Positions 18,294 to 27,974 of a DNA stretch of 58,779 nt are shown here, in pieces. Within the stretch, counting starts at the first letter, position 1. Every line of letters starts with the position of its first letter. The stretch comes from Oscillospiraceae bacterium (GTDB taxonomy: Bacteria; Bacillota; Clostridia; Oscillospirales; Ruminococcaceae): positions 1-58,779 of the forward strand of contig JAFSCU010000047.1 of assembly GCA_017436575.1 (NCBI GenBank). Direction: 5' to 3'. The position numbers were made by a program, and so were the translations under genes. Under the pieces are notes generated by a model, which was not told the origin of the DNA, did not search any database, and saw only the letters and a list, made by a program, of their open reading frames with translations.

Positions 18294-19382
18294 TTAAAGT
18301 TCGATAAGTTCTCTTGTAGTTCTTGTAAGATTTTCAGTACCCATATTGGAGATGTACAGCAGGTCTTCAATCCTGATGCCGAAACGGCCCGGAATGTAAA
18401 TGCCCGGTTCCATTGTCACCACATGGCCAGCTGTCAGCACATCTTTTGAATCCTGTGAAAGATATGGACCTTCAAACAGACCAATGCCGATACCATGGCC
18501 CAGGGAGTGACGGAAATAGTTTCTGTAACCGTTTTCTTCAATATAGTTTCTGATTTCGGTGTCGGCATCCCTGCCGGAAACACCTTTGCGGATATAGCGC
18601 TGGCCGATTACGCAGGCGTTCTGCACAATCTGGTAAGCCTTTTTGAAATCTTCATTTGCTTTGCCCAGAACAATTGTTCTTGCCATATCTGAACGGTAGC
18701 CGTTGTAAACAGCACCGAATTCCAGCATCAGATTTTCGCCTTTTTCCACACGTTTGTCAGTGGCGTGGCCGTGGACAAGGCTGGAGTTTGTGCCTGACAC
18801 ACAGCAGATATGAAATTTTGCCAGATCAGAACCGTTTTCCAGCATAAGCTGTACCAGTTTTGCCTGAATCTGCTTTTCAGTCATACCCGGTTTAATAAAA
18901 GACAACAGCTCTTCAAAACTTTTTTCATTGATTCTCTGGGCTGTTTTGATGTTTTCCACTTCTTCCAGGTCTTTCACTATACGCAGTTTGTCCAGCTGGG
19001 TTTTCAGTGGCAGTACCTTGGCATAAAGGGCATTTTCCAGTTCCAGATAATCTTCGTGGCTGATTGCATTGCTTTCCAGCAGTGCCACTTTGATTTTATC
19101 TGCCTGAATAATTTCGTTGATAAACATTGCATATTCACTGCGCTGCCCTACTGTGCGCACAGTAAAACCCTGTGGTGACAGCTGACGTGTGGCAACCTCT
19201 TCGTATCTCTGGTCAACCAAAAAATATCTGTTGCCTGCCCTTGTTACCACGACCATACCTTCACTGGTGGAAATACCTGTCAGGTAACGGCGGCTATCTT
19301 CGCTTTTCACAATGCATGCATCAGCCTTGATAAGCTCCAGCACCTTGCGCAAACGGTCAGCCCTTGTTTTAAGTGAAAACAT
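18294..19382 (-). CDS. Xaa-Pro aminopeptidase (M24 family)
   Basis: The 362-residue protein has the creatinase N-terminal domain (residues 1-125) and an M24 pita-bread domain. The metal-site residues are visible in order: GAVYNGYRSDMART (two Asp), SLGHGIGIGL (His), TMEPGIYIPG (Glu) and GIRIEDLL (Glu). It removes N-terminal residues from peptides with proline at position 2. The length and layout are those of clostridial PepQ/PepP-like enzymes. The gene starts a two-gene minus-strand unit with the SLC13-like transporter. Confidence 0.9.
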   Translation of the reverse strand: MFSLKTRADRLRKVLELIKADACIVKSEDSRRYLTGISTSEGMVVVTRAGNRYFLVDQRYEEVATRQLSPQGFTVRTVGQRSEYAMFINEIIQADKIKVALLESNAISHEDYLELENALYAKVLPLKTQLDKLRIVKDLEEVENIKTAQRINEKSFEELLSFIKPGMTEKQIQAKLVQLMLENGSDLAKFHICCVSGTNSSLVHGHATDKRVEKGENLMLEFGAVYNGYRSDMARTIVLGKANEDFKKAYQIVQNACVIGQRYIRKGVSGRDADTEIRNYIEENGYRNYFRHSLGHGIGIGLFEGPYLSQDSKDVLTAGHVVTMEPGIYIPGRFGIRIEDLLYISNMGTENLTRTTRELIEL

Positions 19383-19419
19383 TATGTAAAACCTCTTTCA
19401 TCTTTTCATATATTTTAAC

Positions 19420-19448
19420 TTGATACTAACTGTTGTCGCCTGTATAAT
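19420..19448 (+). promoter_or_regulatory. Sigma-A promoter for the GNAT gene
   Basis: TTGATA (19420-19425) and TATAAT (19443-19448) are separated by exactly 17 bp. The start of transcription would be about 19455, leaving a leader of roughly 115 nt before the acetyltransferase ATG at 19570; the leader is AT-rich and I see no clear riboswitch fold. Confidence 0.7.
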
Positions 19449-19569
19449 AAAGGTATAAACAGGCAGAAACAGCGTGTTTAAGTTTTATTCACAATTAATT
19501 ATTATATAATATTTTTGTTGTTTATACAATACTAATTTTTTGTTATTTATAGCATTTACAGGAGAAAAT

Positions 19570-20142
19570 ATGAACAGATACACCCTGGTTACAGAAAGAC
19601 TGTACCTGCATCTGGCACACCCACGCCTGGCGGCCCGGGTGGCAGATTTCAACCTGCGCAACAAAGAAGATATGATGGATGTGGAGCCACGCCGCCCCAG
19701 CGCCTATTATGAAAAAAAAGGCATAAAAAGATATCTGAAGCTGGACTATGCCGATGCCATGCGCGGCAGCGACTTCCGCTATTATCTGACAGAAAAGGGC
19801 AGCGACAAGATAATAGGCACAGTGTGTATCGGGCAGGTGCTGTTTGGCAGTGTGAAAAGCTGTGTGCTGTCCTATAAAATAGACAAGGATTACCGTGGCA
19901 AAGGCTATTGCAGTGAAGCGGTGGACGAGATGATTTATCTGGCGTTCCACACACTGCGACTGCACAGGATAGAAGCCCAGGTAATGCCAAGGAACAAACC
20001 GAGCCTGGCCATTATGGAAAAATTCGGTTTTGAAAATGAAGGCCTGTCAAAGCAGTGTTTTGAGATAAACGAAAAATGGGAAGACCATTACCGCTTTGCC
20101 TTGCTGAATCACAAGGTCAGCGCAAAACAGAATTATCGCTGA
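19570..20142 (+). CDS. GNAT N-acetyltransferase (RimJ-like)
   Basis: The 190-residue protein starts MNRYTLVTERLYL, the usual opening of the RimJ/RimL-like GNAT group. The acetyl-CoA loop is YRGKGYCSEAVDEMI, followed by LHRIEAQVMPRNKPSLAIMEK, also characteristic. It should transfer an acetyl group from acetyl-CoA to an amine on a protein or small molecule. I placed the start at the ATG with AGGAGA upstream, not the TTG ten codons earlier. The acceptor is unknown. The downstream gene begins 79 bp later on the same strand. Confidence 0.88.
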   Translation: MNRYTLVTERLYLHLAHPRLAARVADFNLRNKEDMMDVEPRRPSAYYEKKGIKRYLKLDYADAMRGSDFRYYLTEKGSDKIIGTVCIGQVLFGSVKSCVLSYKIDKDYRGKGYCSEAVDEMIYLAFHTLRLHRIEAQVMPRNKPSLAIMEKFGFENEGLSKQCFEINEKWEDHYRFALLNHKVSAKQNYR

Positions 20143-20221
20143 TTTTCACAATTTCATAATAATATTGTGTTATTTTTAAAGAAAAGGATAACAATTACTT
20201 TACATAAGAAAGGTGAGGTAT

Positions 20222-20887
20222 ATGGAATATATTAAAATACTGAAAGAGAGATTTTCCCTGTCCAGCGTAGCAACACTGCTGATAGGTCTGCTGCTGGTTA
20301 TTTATCCGGGCTTTACCGGCAAGGTAATCTGCTATCTGATAGCCGCTGCCCTGATAGCAAAAGGGGCCGGCAGCATAATGGCAAGATACCGCAACAAAAG
20401 CCTGCCACCGCCGGTGGTTTTTGAACTGATGGGTGGCATTTCCACAATTTTCATCGGTCTTTTTGTGGCTTTGCGCAGCGAAATGCTGATTTCCATAATT
20501 CCATTTGTAGTGGGAATGTTTTTACTGGTAAGCAGTGTTACAAGCCTGCAGAAAGCATTTGAACTGAAACGTATGAACTATTCCGGATGGAATCACGGCC
20601 TGATTTTCACACTTATAAAACTGGCACTGGCGCTGATTATTGTAATGAATCCATTTGGCACTGCTATGACACTGACAAGATTTATCGGCGGCTGTCTGGT
20701 GTATGACGGTGCAACCGGTCTGGTAACTGTGTTTGAAGGAGTAAAAGCCAAAACAGACTATGAAAAAGCCCAGGAAAACCTGCGCAATATGAACCTGACA
20801 AAAGATGAAGAAACCACAGACCATATTCCTGTGGTGGAAGCAGAATTTGTGGATGTGGTGCAGCAGGTAGTGGAAGAAAAAGAATAA
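20222..20887 (+). CDS. DUF308/HdeD-like membrane protein
   Basis: The 221-residue protein has about six hydrophobic helices arranged in pairs (for example VATLLIGLLLVIYPGFTG), matching DUF308/HdeD-type small membrane proteins, and ends in a charged cytoplasmic tail (FVDVVQQVVEEKE). The function is unknown; HdeD-type proteins have been linked to acid resistance in enterobacteria, which cannot be assumed here. The ATG at 20222 is preceded by AAAGGTGAGG. A bidirectional terminator follows. Confidence 0.75.
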   Translation: MEYIKILKERFSLSSVATLLIGLLLVIYPGFTGKVICYLIAAALIAKGAGSIMARYRNKSLPPPVVFELMGGISTIFIGLFVALRSEMLISIIPFVVGMFLLVSSVTSLQKAFELKRMNYSGWNHGLIFTLIKLALALIIVMNPFGTAMTLTRFIGGCLVYDGATGLVTVFEGVKAKTDYEKAQENLRNMNLTKDEETTDHIPVVEAEFVDVVQQVVEEKE

Positions 20888-20898
20888 ACCGAAAACAA

Positions 20899-20924
20899 AA
20901 AATCCCTGCAGCTGCAGGGATTTT
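20899..20924. terminator. Bidirectional terminator
   Basis: AAAATCCCTGCA and TGCAGGGATTTT pair around a GC loop. It separates the convergent DUF308 and dCMP deaminase genes. Confidence 0.88.
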
Positions 20925-20941
20925 ATTTTGTATGATTTTAT

Positions 20942-21430
20942 TTAGTATGTAAATATGCCTTCCATACTTTCGTCGTTTTCAATCCATTCTTTTTCAACAT
21001 CTATTGTACGGAAGTTTTCTTTGTCGTCACGGATTACCACTGTTTTGATGCCTGCGTTGATAATCATACGCTTGCACATTGAACAGCTGTTGGAATTTTT
21101 GATATAAGAACCATCAGACACTTCTTTGCCGCACAGGTACATAGTGGCGCCAATCATTTCGTGTCTTGGTGCAGAGATAATGGCATTTGCTTCTGCGTGA
21201 ACAGAGCGGCACACTTCGTATCTTTCGCCGCGCGGAATGTTCAGTTCCTGGCGGATACATCTGCCGATGTCACAGCAGTTGGCACGGCCACGTGGTGCCC
21301 CCACATAACCGGTGGAAATGATTTCATCGTTTTTCACGATAATTGCACCGTAGTTTCTGCGCAGACAGGTACCGCGTGCGGAAACTGTTTCGGCAATATC
21401 CAGATAATAGTTGGTTTTATTTCTTCTCAT
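20942..21430 (-). CDS. dCMP deaminase family protein (ComEB-like)
   Basis: The 162-residue protein has the zinc deaminase signature HAEANAI (His and catalytic Glu) and, later, the two cysteines of SCSMCKRMI. The insertion RANCCDIGRCIRQEL is typical of the dCMP/ComEB group, where it binds a second zinc. The enzyme would convert dCMP to dUMP for dTMP supply. It is divergent from the cytidine deaminase gene 130 bp away, so both pyrimidine deaminases sit together. Confidence 0.88.
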   Translation of the reverse strand: MRRNKTNYYLDIAETVSARGTCLRRNYGAIIVKNDEIISTGYVGAPRGRANCCDIGRCIRQELNIPRGERYEVCRSVHAEANAIISAPRHEMIGATMYLCGKEVSDGSYIKNSNSCSMCKRMIINAGIKTVVIRDDKENFRTIDVEKEWIENDESMEGIFTY

Positions 21431-21496
21431 AATAAGTTTCTCCCATATTTCATTAGTTTTATTTTAAGATAATCCCTATAAATAATCAATAAAAAA

Positions 21497-22842
<1,346 letters not shown>

Positions 22843-22850
22843 AAGCAGAA

Positions 22851-22876
22851 AAATCCACTTCAACTGAAGTGGATTT
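22851..22876. terminator. Bidirectional terminator
   Basis: AAATCCACTTCA and TGAAGTGGATTT pair around a 2-nt centre, with T-runs on both sides. It closes the converging ksgA and acyltransferase genes. Confidence 0.88.
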
Positions 22877-22881
22877 TTTAT

Positions 22882-23937
22882 TTATTCTGTTATAAAAAAC
22901 TTTTCAATCTTTCTGAACACAGGCTGATTCATTAAAAATAAGCTGATGTTGTTAAAAAAACACGCATATATCACTGATACAACCATTACAGCCAAAAATA
23001 TACAAGATATTTCCACTGTTGCAATCGGATTGAACTGTGCCACCAATTCAATAATTATAAAATGGTGCACAAGATAAATAGGAAAAGAGAGCTTACTGAT
23101 AAGTGTAACAATTTTGTTTATCAGTCCAGCCTTCATAAAGTATTCACCCAACTGATACAGCGAGAAGAAACCTGATATACACATAATTATCCTCGTATAA
23201 TTGTGGCTGAGCGGCAATGGGAAAAACAGCATAAACACAAAAGTCAACACAGATAAAATTTTCAGTTTTCCTATCTTGTACAACTGATATTTAGAAATCA
23301 GCATACCCAGGCAAAAAACAGAAGCACAATAAATCAAGTTGTATGATATTGTTATAGTGAAAAAATCAGTACGCTCAATCCATATACAGCCCAATATTAT
23401 AACAAATAATACTCCATATCCCAATGTATTTACCACTTTGAGCAGGAGCGGATACAATATATACAGCAATATAATAGCTCCCAGAAACCACTCCCCTACC
23501 AGATAGTAACTTTGCGGAAATCTATGTGCCAGATATCCATCCATACCCAACAAGGTAAGTATCAGATATATAGGTGGTCCACTGTAAAACAATTTACCAT
23601 ATACAACCGCAGTTTTTATGTATCTGTAAAACCAGACAATATAAAATAACGGGAATATTGACTTCCATCTTTTAAAATAAAACTTCTTCAATTCCACGCT
23701 CTCACTATGATTATGGTACAATACTAAACCTGAGACAAGGAAAAAAATATTTACAAATATTCCACCCCAATTTCCATTGGGTGTAGAAAGCAAAAATTTT
23801 GCAGCATGTCCATCTGTATGACAGGATATATGAAACATAATAATACCGATAACACCTATTGCTCTTACAAAATCTACTGAAACAATTTTTTCGTGCTTTT
23901 GTATTGCAACTGTATCCGTCTCTGTTTTCATCTGCAT
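22882..23937 (-). CDS. Acyltransferase 3 family membrane protein
   Basis: The 351-residue protein has about ten membrane helices and the acyltransferase-3 opening VDFVRAIGVIGIIMFHISCH, including the conserved histidine in the first helix. Members acetylate or otherwise acylate surface sugars and peptidoglycan from the cytoplasmic membrane. The gene is more AT-rich than its neighbours, which may point to transfer, and has no polysaccharide genes beside it. The acceptor is unknown. Confidence 0.8.
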   Translation of the reverse strand: MQMKTETDTVAIQKHEKIVSVDFVRAIGVIGIIMFHISCHTDGHAAKFLLSTPNGNWGGIFVNIFFLVSGLVLYHNHSESVELKKFYFKRWKSIFPLFYIVWFYRYIKTAVVYGKLFYSGPPIYLILTLLGMDGYLAHRFPQSYYLVGEWFLGAIILLYILYPLLLKVVNTLGYGVLFVIILGCIWIERTDFFTITISYNLIYCASVFCLGMLISKYQLYKIGKLKILSVLTFVFMLFFPLPLSHNYTRIIMCISGFFSLYQLGEYFMKAGLINKIVTLISKLSFPIYLVHHFIIIELVAQFNPIATVEISCIFLAVMVVSVIYACFFNNISLFLMNQPVFRKIEKFFITE

Positions 23938-23966
23938 CCTCCTTACTCAAATATCACTAAAACAAA

Positions 23967-23992
23967 GCAAAAGGTGAAATTTCACCTTTTGC
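23967..23992 (-). terminator. Terminator of the HerA-like gene
   Basis: A perfect palindrome (GCAAAAGGTGAAA and its complement) lies 9 bp past the stop of the minus-strand HerA-like gene. Confidence 0.75.
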
Positions 23993-24000
23993 ATCATTTG

Positions 24001-25746
24001 TTATTTCAACAGTGTTCCCAGCAGACCGCGCACAAGGCTGTTGGTTGCCTGGCGGCCAACGTTACCGATAGCATTGTTATATGCTGCTGTCAGTGCTTTT
24101 TCAGCAACTGATGCATTTTTGTCGGTTTTGCGTTTCAGAGTGTTGTTTACAACAGATGTTGTCATGCTCTTGGCTGCAGATGTTGCCAGCTGTTCGATTT
24201 TTTTCTTTCTTGCCTTTTCTTCTTTTTCTTCAGCTTTACGTTTTGCTTCTTCTTCCTTCTGGATAGCTTTCAGACGTGCAGCTTCGGCCTTTTCTTCAGC
24301 TTTTAATCTTGCTGCTTCTTCTTTTGCGGCTTCCTTGGCCCGCTTTTCAGCAGCTTTTTCAGCTTCTTTCGCCTGCTTTTCAGCCTCTTTTGCTTCTTCT
24401 GCCAGTCTTGCCTTTTCTTCCTGGGCAAGCCGTGCTTCCTGGGCTACCTGCATCAGAATTTCGTACGCAGATTCTCTGTCAACTTCCACGTCATATTTGC
24501 CGCCCATGCCGCTGTTTGCCATAAAGTTTGCTCTTTCTTCGTCAGTCAGAGTGCTTGTATAGCTCTGTGGTGGCAGAACCTGTGCTTTTTCAACTACGCT
24601 TGGTGCGCCATTTTCATCAAGGAATGAAATAAGTGCCTGACCTGTGGACAGGTTTGTGATTATATCAACTGTATCAAAAGCTGGGTTTGCACGGAATGTT
24701 TCAGCAGCAGCCTTTACTTTTTTCAGTTCTGCAGGTGTGTATGCGCGCAGGGCATGCTGTACACGGTTGCCCAGCTGACCCAGAACAGAGTCAGGAATAT
24801 CTGTTGGGCTCTGTGTAATAAAGTAAACACCTACACCTTTTGAACGGATAAGACGAACAACCTGTTCGATTTTCTGCAGCAGTGCTTTTGGTGCATCGTC
24901 AAACAGCAGGTGGGCTTCATCAAAGAAGAACACAATTTTTGGTTTTTCCAGGTCGCCTACTTCAGGCAGTGTTTCATACAGTTCGCTCAGCAGCCACAGC
25001 ATAAATGTGGAGTAAAGCACAGGTGACTGGAACAGCTGTTCGCAGTGAAGGATATTGATAAAGCCTTTGCCGTCATAGCTTGTCTGCATCCAGTCTTTTA
25101 CATCCATTGCAGGTTCGCCAAAGAACTGGTCGCCGCCTGCATCTTCCAGGCTGAGCAGACTGCGCAGGATAGCGGAAACAGACTGTTTTGTAATGTTGCC
25201 GTAATACTGTGACAGTTCTTTTGCATTTTCGCTTACATACTGCAGCATTGCACGCAGGTCTTTGATATCCAGCAGCAGAAGACCGTTTTCGTCAGCTACA
25301 CGGAAAGTAATGTTGAGAATACCTTCCTGTGTATCATTCAGATTCAGGATTCTGGCCAGCAGCATAGGGCCGATTTCTGTCATTGTTGTTCTTACAGGGT
25401 GGCCTTTTACACCGAAAACATCCCAGAATCTTGTTGGGAACTGCACATAGTCAAAGCCTTCCAGGCCAAGTGACCGGATTGAATTTTCCACCCATTCCTT
25501 GCCGCCGCCTATTTTGGCTGTACCGGCCAGGTCGCCTTTGATATCAGCCATGAAAACAGGCACGCCTGCAGATGCAAAGCTTTCAGCCATAACCTTCAGT
25601 GTTGTGGTTTTACCTGTACCTGTGGCGCCTGCTATAAGACCGTGGCGGTTAGCCATTTTTGGCAGAATACACAGTTCTTTTTCGCCTTTTGCGATTAAGA
25701 GTTTGCCGTCTTTTAACATTGTATAATCCTCCGTTGTAACTTTCAT
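24001..25746 (-). CDS. HerA-like ATPase (DUF853/YjgR family)
   Basis: The 581-residue protein has a DUF853 ATPase with Walker [11 protein letters not shown], Walker [12 protein letters not shown] and an arginine-rich [14 protein letters not shown] region. Residues from about 430 to 535 are a long charged Ala/Glu/Lys helix (many EKAxxKAKEEA-like repeats), which should form a coiled coil or single helix; this extension is typical for the family, whose C-terminus is often a DUF853-specific tail. Its role in DNA handling is inferred from relatives only. The N-terminus, [14 protein letters not shown], is family-typical. Confidence 0.82.
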   Translation of the reverse strand: MKVTTEDYTMLKDGKLLIAKGEKELCILPKMANRHGLIAGATGTGKTTTLKVMAESFASAGVPVFMADIKGDLAGTAKIGGGKEWVENSIRSLGLEGFDYVQFPTRFWDVFGVKGHPVRTTMTEIGPMLLARILNLNDTQEGILNITFRVADENGLLLLDIKDLRAMLQYVSENAKELSQYYGNITKQSVSAILRSLLSLEDAGGDQFFGEPAMDVKDWMQTSYDGKGFINILHCEQLFQSPVLYSTFMLWLLSELYETLPEVGDLEKPKIVFFFDEAHLLFDDAPKALLQKIEQVVRLIRSKGVGVYFITQSPTDIPDSVLGQLGNRVQHALRAYTPAELKKVKAAAETFRANPAFDTVDIITNLSTGQALISFLDENGAPSVVEKAQVLPPQSYTSTLTDEERANFMANSGMGGKYDVEVDRESAYEILMQVAQEARLAQEEKARLAEEAKEAEKQAKEAEKAAEKRAKEAAKEEAARLKAEEKAEAARLKAIQKEEEAKRKAEEKEEKARKKKIEQLATSAAKSMTTSVVNNTLKRKTDKNASVAEKALTAAYNNAIGNVGRQATNSLVRGLLGTLLK

Positions 25747-25802
25747 TTATCTCTGTTTTAAGTATATACAATTATATGTAAAGTGTCAAAGTTTTTTATG
25801 TT

Positions 25803-26075
25803 TTATACCAATATTTTTGTATAAAAATAATATATAATCACTGCCTGCAGGGCAAAAGACAACATACCGCAAAACCAGAAATACCATTTGTTGGTTTTAT
25901 GGCGGAAAACTTTCATGCCCAGCAGCTGCCCCACACTGCCGAACATAAGCCCCAGCAGCAACAGTGTTTTTTCCGGTATGCGCCAGCGGTCTTTCACCGC
26001 TTTTCTTTTATCCACACCATAAGCGATGAAGGTGGCAAGATTTGTAATTATAAGAAAAGCAAGAAATACTTTCAT
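25803..26075 (-). CDS. DUF1294 small membrane protein
   Basis: The 90-residue protein has three hydrophobic segments and the DUF1294 pattern YGVDKRKAVKDRWRIPE, GSVGQLLGMKVFRHKT. The function is unknown. It stands alone, between the HerA-like gene and the divergent amidotransferase gene. Confidence 0.8.
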   Translation of the reverse strand: MKVFLAFLIITNLATFIAYGVDKRKAVKDRWRIPEKTLLLLGLMFGSVGQLLGMKVFRHKTNKWYFWFCGMLSFALQAVIIYYFYTKILV

Positions 26076-26225
26076 TTTTACCTCTCATATTGCAGAATTG
26101 TTACCAATATTCTACCATTTTGTAAATATTTTGTATACACGCTTGCAAAATATATGATATAATAGTAAAGTAAATTTGTGACAATTTATTTTAACCCTTA
26201 AATTAAAAGTTCAAGGAGTGACTTT

Positions 26226-27347
26226 ATGAAATATTGTAAAAAATGTACAATGCCTGACACACGCCCTGGCATCACATTCAATGAAGAAGGCGTATGCAGT
26301 GCATGCACTCATTATGAAAACCGCAAAGATATCGACTGGCAGGCACGCTGGAAAGAATTTGAAGAACTGTGCGACAAATACCGTGGTTGCAACGGTCCTG
26401 GCCAGTACGACTGTGCTATCGCTGTTTCCGGCGGTAAAGACAGCCACTTCCAGGTATATATTATGAAGGAAGTTATGAAAATGACTCCTATCCTGTTCAG
26501 CGTGGAAGATAACTTCCCAATGACAGAAGCAGGCAAACACAACCTGAAAAACATCAGCGAAGAATTCGGCTGTCCTATCATCAGCTGTAAGCCTGACATC
26601 AAGACACAGAAAATCCTGATGAGATATATGTTTGAAAACTACGGCAAACCAACCTGGTACCTGGACAGACATATCTACACATTCCCACTGCATATGGCGC
26701 TGAAATTCAACACAATGCTGCTGGTTTACGGCGAAAATGTAAGCTATGAATACGGCGGCAATGCTGACGAAGAAACATATTCTGCACGCGGCCAGATTGA
26801 AAACGGCGTGGCATCCGGCATGGACGAAGAAGAACTGCTGGCACTGGGCATTGACCCTGCTGCACTGGCTATGACAAAAGCCCCTGCACCGGAAGATCTG
26901 GCAAGACTGGACCCAATGTATATGTCTTACTTCCTGCCATGGAACAGCTATAAAAACTATATGCTGGCAAAAAGCCGCGGTTTCCACGACCTGACACATG
27001 AATGGGACAGAAGCCACCACGCAGAAAACTTTGACCAGATTGACAGCCGTGCATACCTGGTACACAGCTGGCTGAAATACCCAAAATTCGGCCATGCTGC
27101 TGCAACAGACTATACAGCACGCTACATCCGTTACGGCATGATGACAAGAGAAGAAGCTATTCCAATCATCAAAGAACGTGACGGCAACCTGGATGTGCTG
27201 TCTGTAAGAGATTTCTGCCAGTTCTGCGGTTACACAGAAACAGAATTCTGGAAAATTATTGACAAATTCTACAACAGAGACCTGTTCTATCAGGATTACA
27301 CCGGCCGCTGGCTGCTGAAAGAACCTATCTGGGAAGAAAACAAATAA
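26226..27347 (+). CDS. N-acetyl sugar amidotransferase (PseA/WbpG-like)
   Basis: The 373-residue protein starts CKKCTMPDTRPGITF with CSACTHYE, forming a small metal site, and has the PP-loop motif AVSGGKDSHFQVY for ATP. This is the N-acetyl sugar amidotransferase family, which moves an amide group to pseudaminic acid- or acetamidino-type sugars. There are no glycosylation or flagellar genes nearby, so the true substrate is open. AAGGAGTG precedes the ATG, and an extended -10 (TGATATAAT, near 26154-26162) lies upstream. The codon choice is that of a highly expressed gene, which is odd for a sugar-modifying enzyme. Confidence 0.78.
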   Translation: MKYCKKCTMPDTRPGITFNEEGVCSACTHYENRKDIDWQARWKEFEELCDKYRGCNGPGQYDCAIAVSGGKDSHFQVYIMKEVMKMTPILFSVEDNFPMTEAGKHNLKNISEEFGCPIISCKPDIKTQKILMRYMFENYGKPTWYLDRHIYTFPLHMALKFNTMLLVYGENVSYEYGGNADEETYSARGQIENGVASGMDEEELLALGIDPAALAMTKAPAPEDLARLDPMYMSYFLPWNSYKNYMLAKSRGFHDLTHEWDRSHHAENFDQIDSRAYLVHSWLKYPKFGHAAATDYTARYIRYGMMTREEAIPIIKERDGNLDVLSVRDFCQFCGYTETEFWKIIDKFYNRDLFYQDYTGRWLLKEPIWEENK

Positions 27348-27358
27348 AGACAAAAACG

Positions 27359-27383
27359 AAGGCATCGGACAATTCGATGCCTT
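27359..27383 (+). terminator. Terminator after the amidotransferase
   Basis: AAGGCATCG and CGATGCCTT pair around a 7-nt loop, then TTTTG follows. Confidence 0.85.
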
Positions 27384-27397
27384 TTGATTTACATTTT

Positions 27398-27559
27398 TTA
27401 TTTTTCCGTAACAGGTGTATGAGGTCTGGCTTTTGACAGTGCAAATGCCGCTGCCAGCACTGTGGACTGGCTGTTGAATATAAAACCGCCCAGCCCCATA
27501 TAATAAAGGCAAGCCCCCAACAAAACCAGTTTCTGGTCTTTATTGTAATGTTTGAACAT
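27398..27559 (-). CDS. Small hydrophobic protein, 53 residues
   Basis: The frame from the ATG at 27559 encodes a 53-residue protein with a hydrophobic stretch (LVLLGACLYYMGLGG) and a polar tail. A GGAAG site lies about ten bases upstream. No family is recognised. It lies between two terminators and downstream of the TSCPD gene. It could be a small membrane protein, or a chance open frame. Confidence 0.4.
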   Translation of the reverse strand: MFKHYNKDQKLVLLGACLYYMGLGGFIFNSQSTVLAAAFALSKARPHTPVTEK

Positions 27560-27614
27560 AATAAATCTACTTCCAAAACAAATTGAAGACTCTCCCATAA
27601 GGGAGAGCCGTTTT

Positions 27615-27863
27615 TCATTTGCCGATTGCCTGTGCCACAGCTTTTGCCAGCTGGTCAGGACAGGAAGTTGTTTTTTTGCCACAAGGAATGCCGGACAGCA
27701 GTCTGATTACATCTTCCGCTGTTCTGCCTTCTGCAAGGGCAGCCATACCCTGATTGTTGCCGTCGCAACCACCGATAATTTTTACATTTTTCACAATGTT
27801 GTCTTCCAGGTCAAATTCGATACTTTTTGAATGAACGCCTGATGGTGTATATGTGTAGTGCAT
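27615..27863 (-). CDS. TSCPD-domain protein
   Basis: The protein of 82 residues runs from MHYTYTPSGVHSKSIEF to a LAKAVAQAIGK end; CDGNNQGMAAL and GIPCGKKTTSCPDQLA match the small TSCPD family (Thr-Ser-Cys-Pro-Asp motif, here TSCPD itself). The domain is known from the end of ribonucleotide reductases, where it may bind metal; free-standing copies have unknown function. The start follows an AAAAGGAG site; an in-frame start 20 codons upstream has none. Confidence 0.82.
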   Translation of the reverse strand: MHYTYTPSGVHSKSIEFDLEDNIVKNVKIIGGCDGNNQGMAALAEGRTAEDVIRLLSGIPCGKKTTSCPDQLAKAVAQAIGK

Positions 27864-27974
27864 ATTCTGTCTCCTTTTACAGTCTTTTACAATAATTTTA
27901 GCAGATATGAAAAATCCATGCAACCGAATTCCGCTGAACAGTGATAAACTTTAACCATATATTTCAACAATTAT

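Noticed and set aside
19448-19569. Riboswitch in the GNAT leader
   Set aside because: The leader is AT-rich, with no stable stems or known aptamer motif that I can see.
26211-27512. Long minus-strand frame opposite the amidotransferase
   Set aside because: It is a Phe/Cys/Val-rich mirror of a codon-biased gene; the plus-strand protein has clear motifs and a ribosome site.
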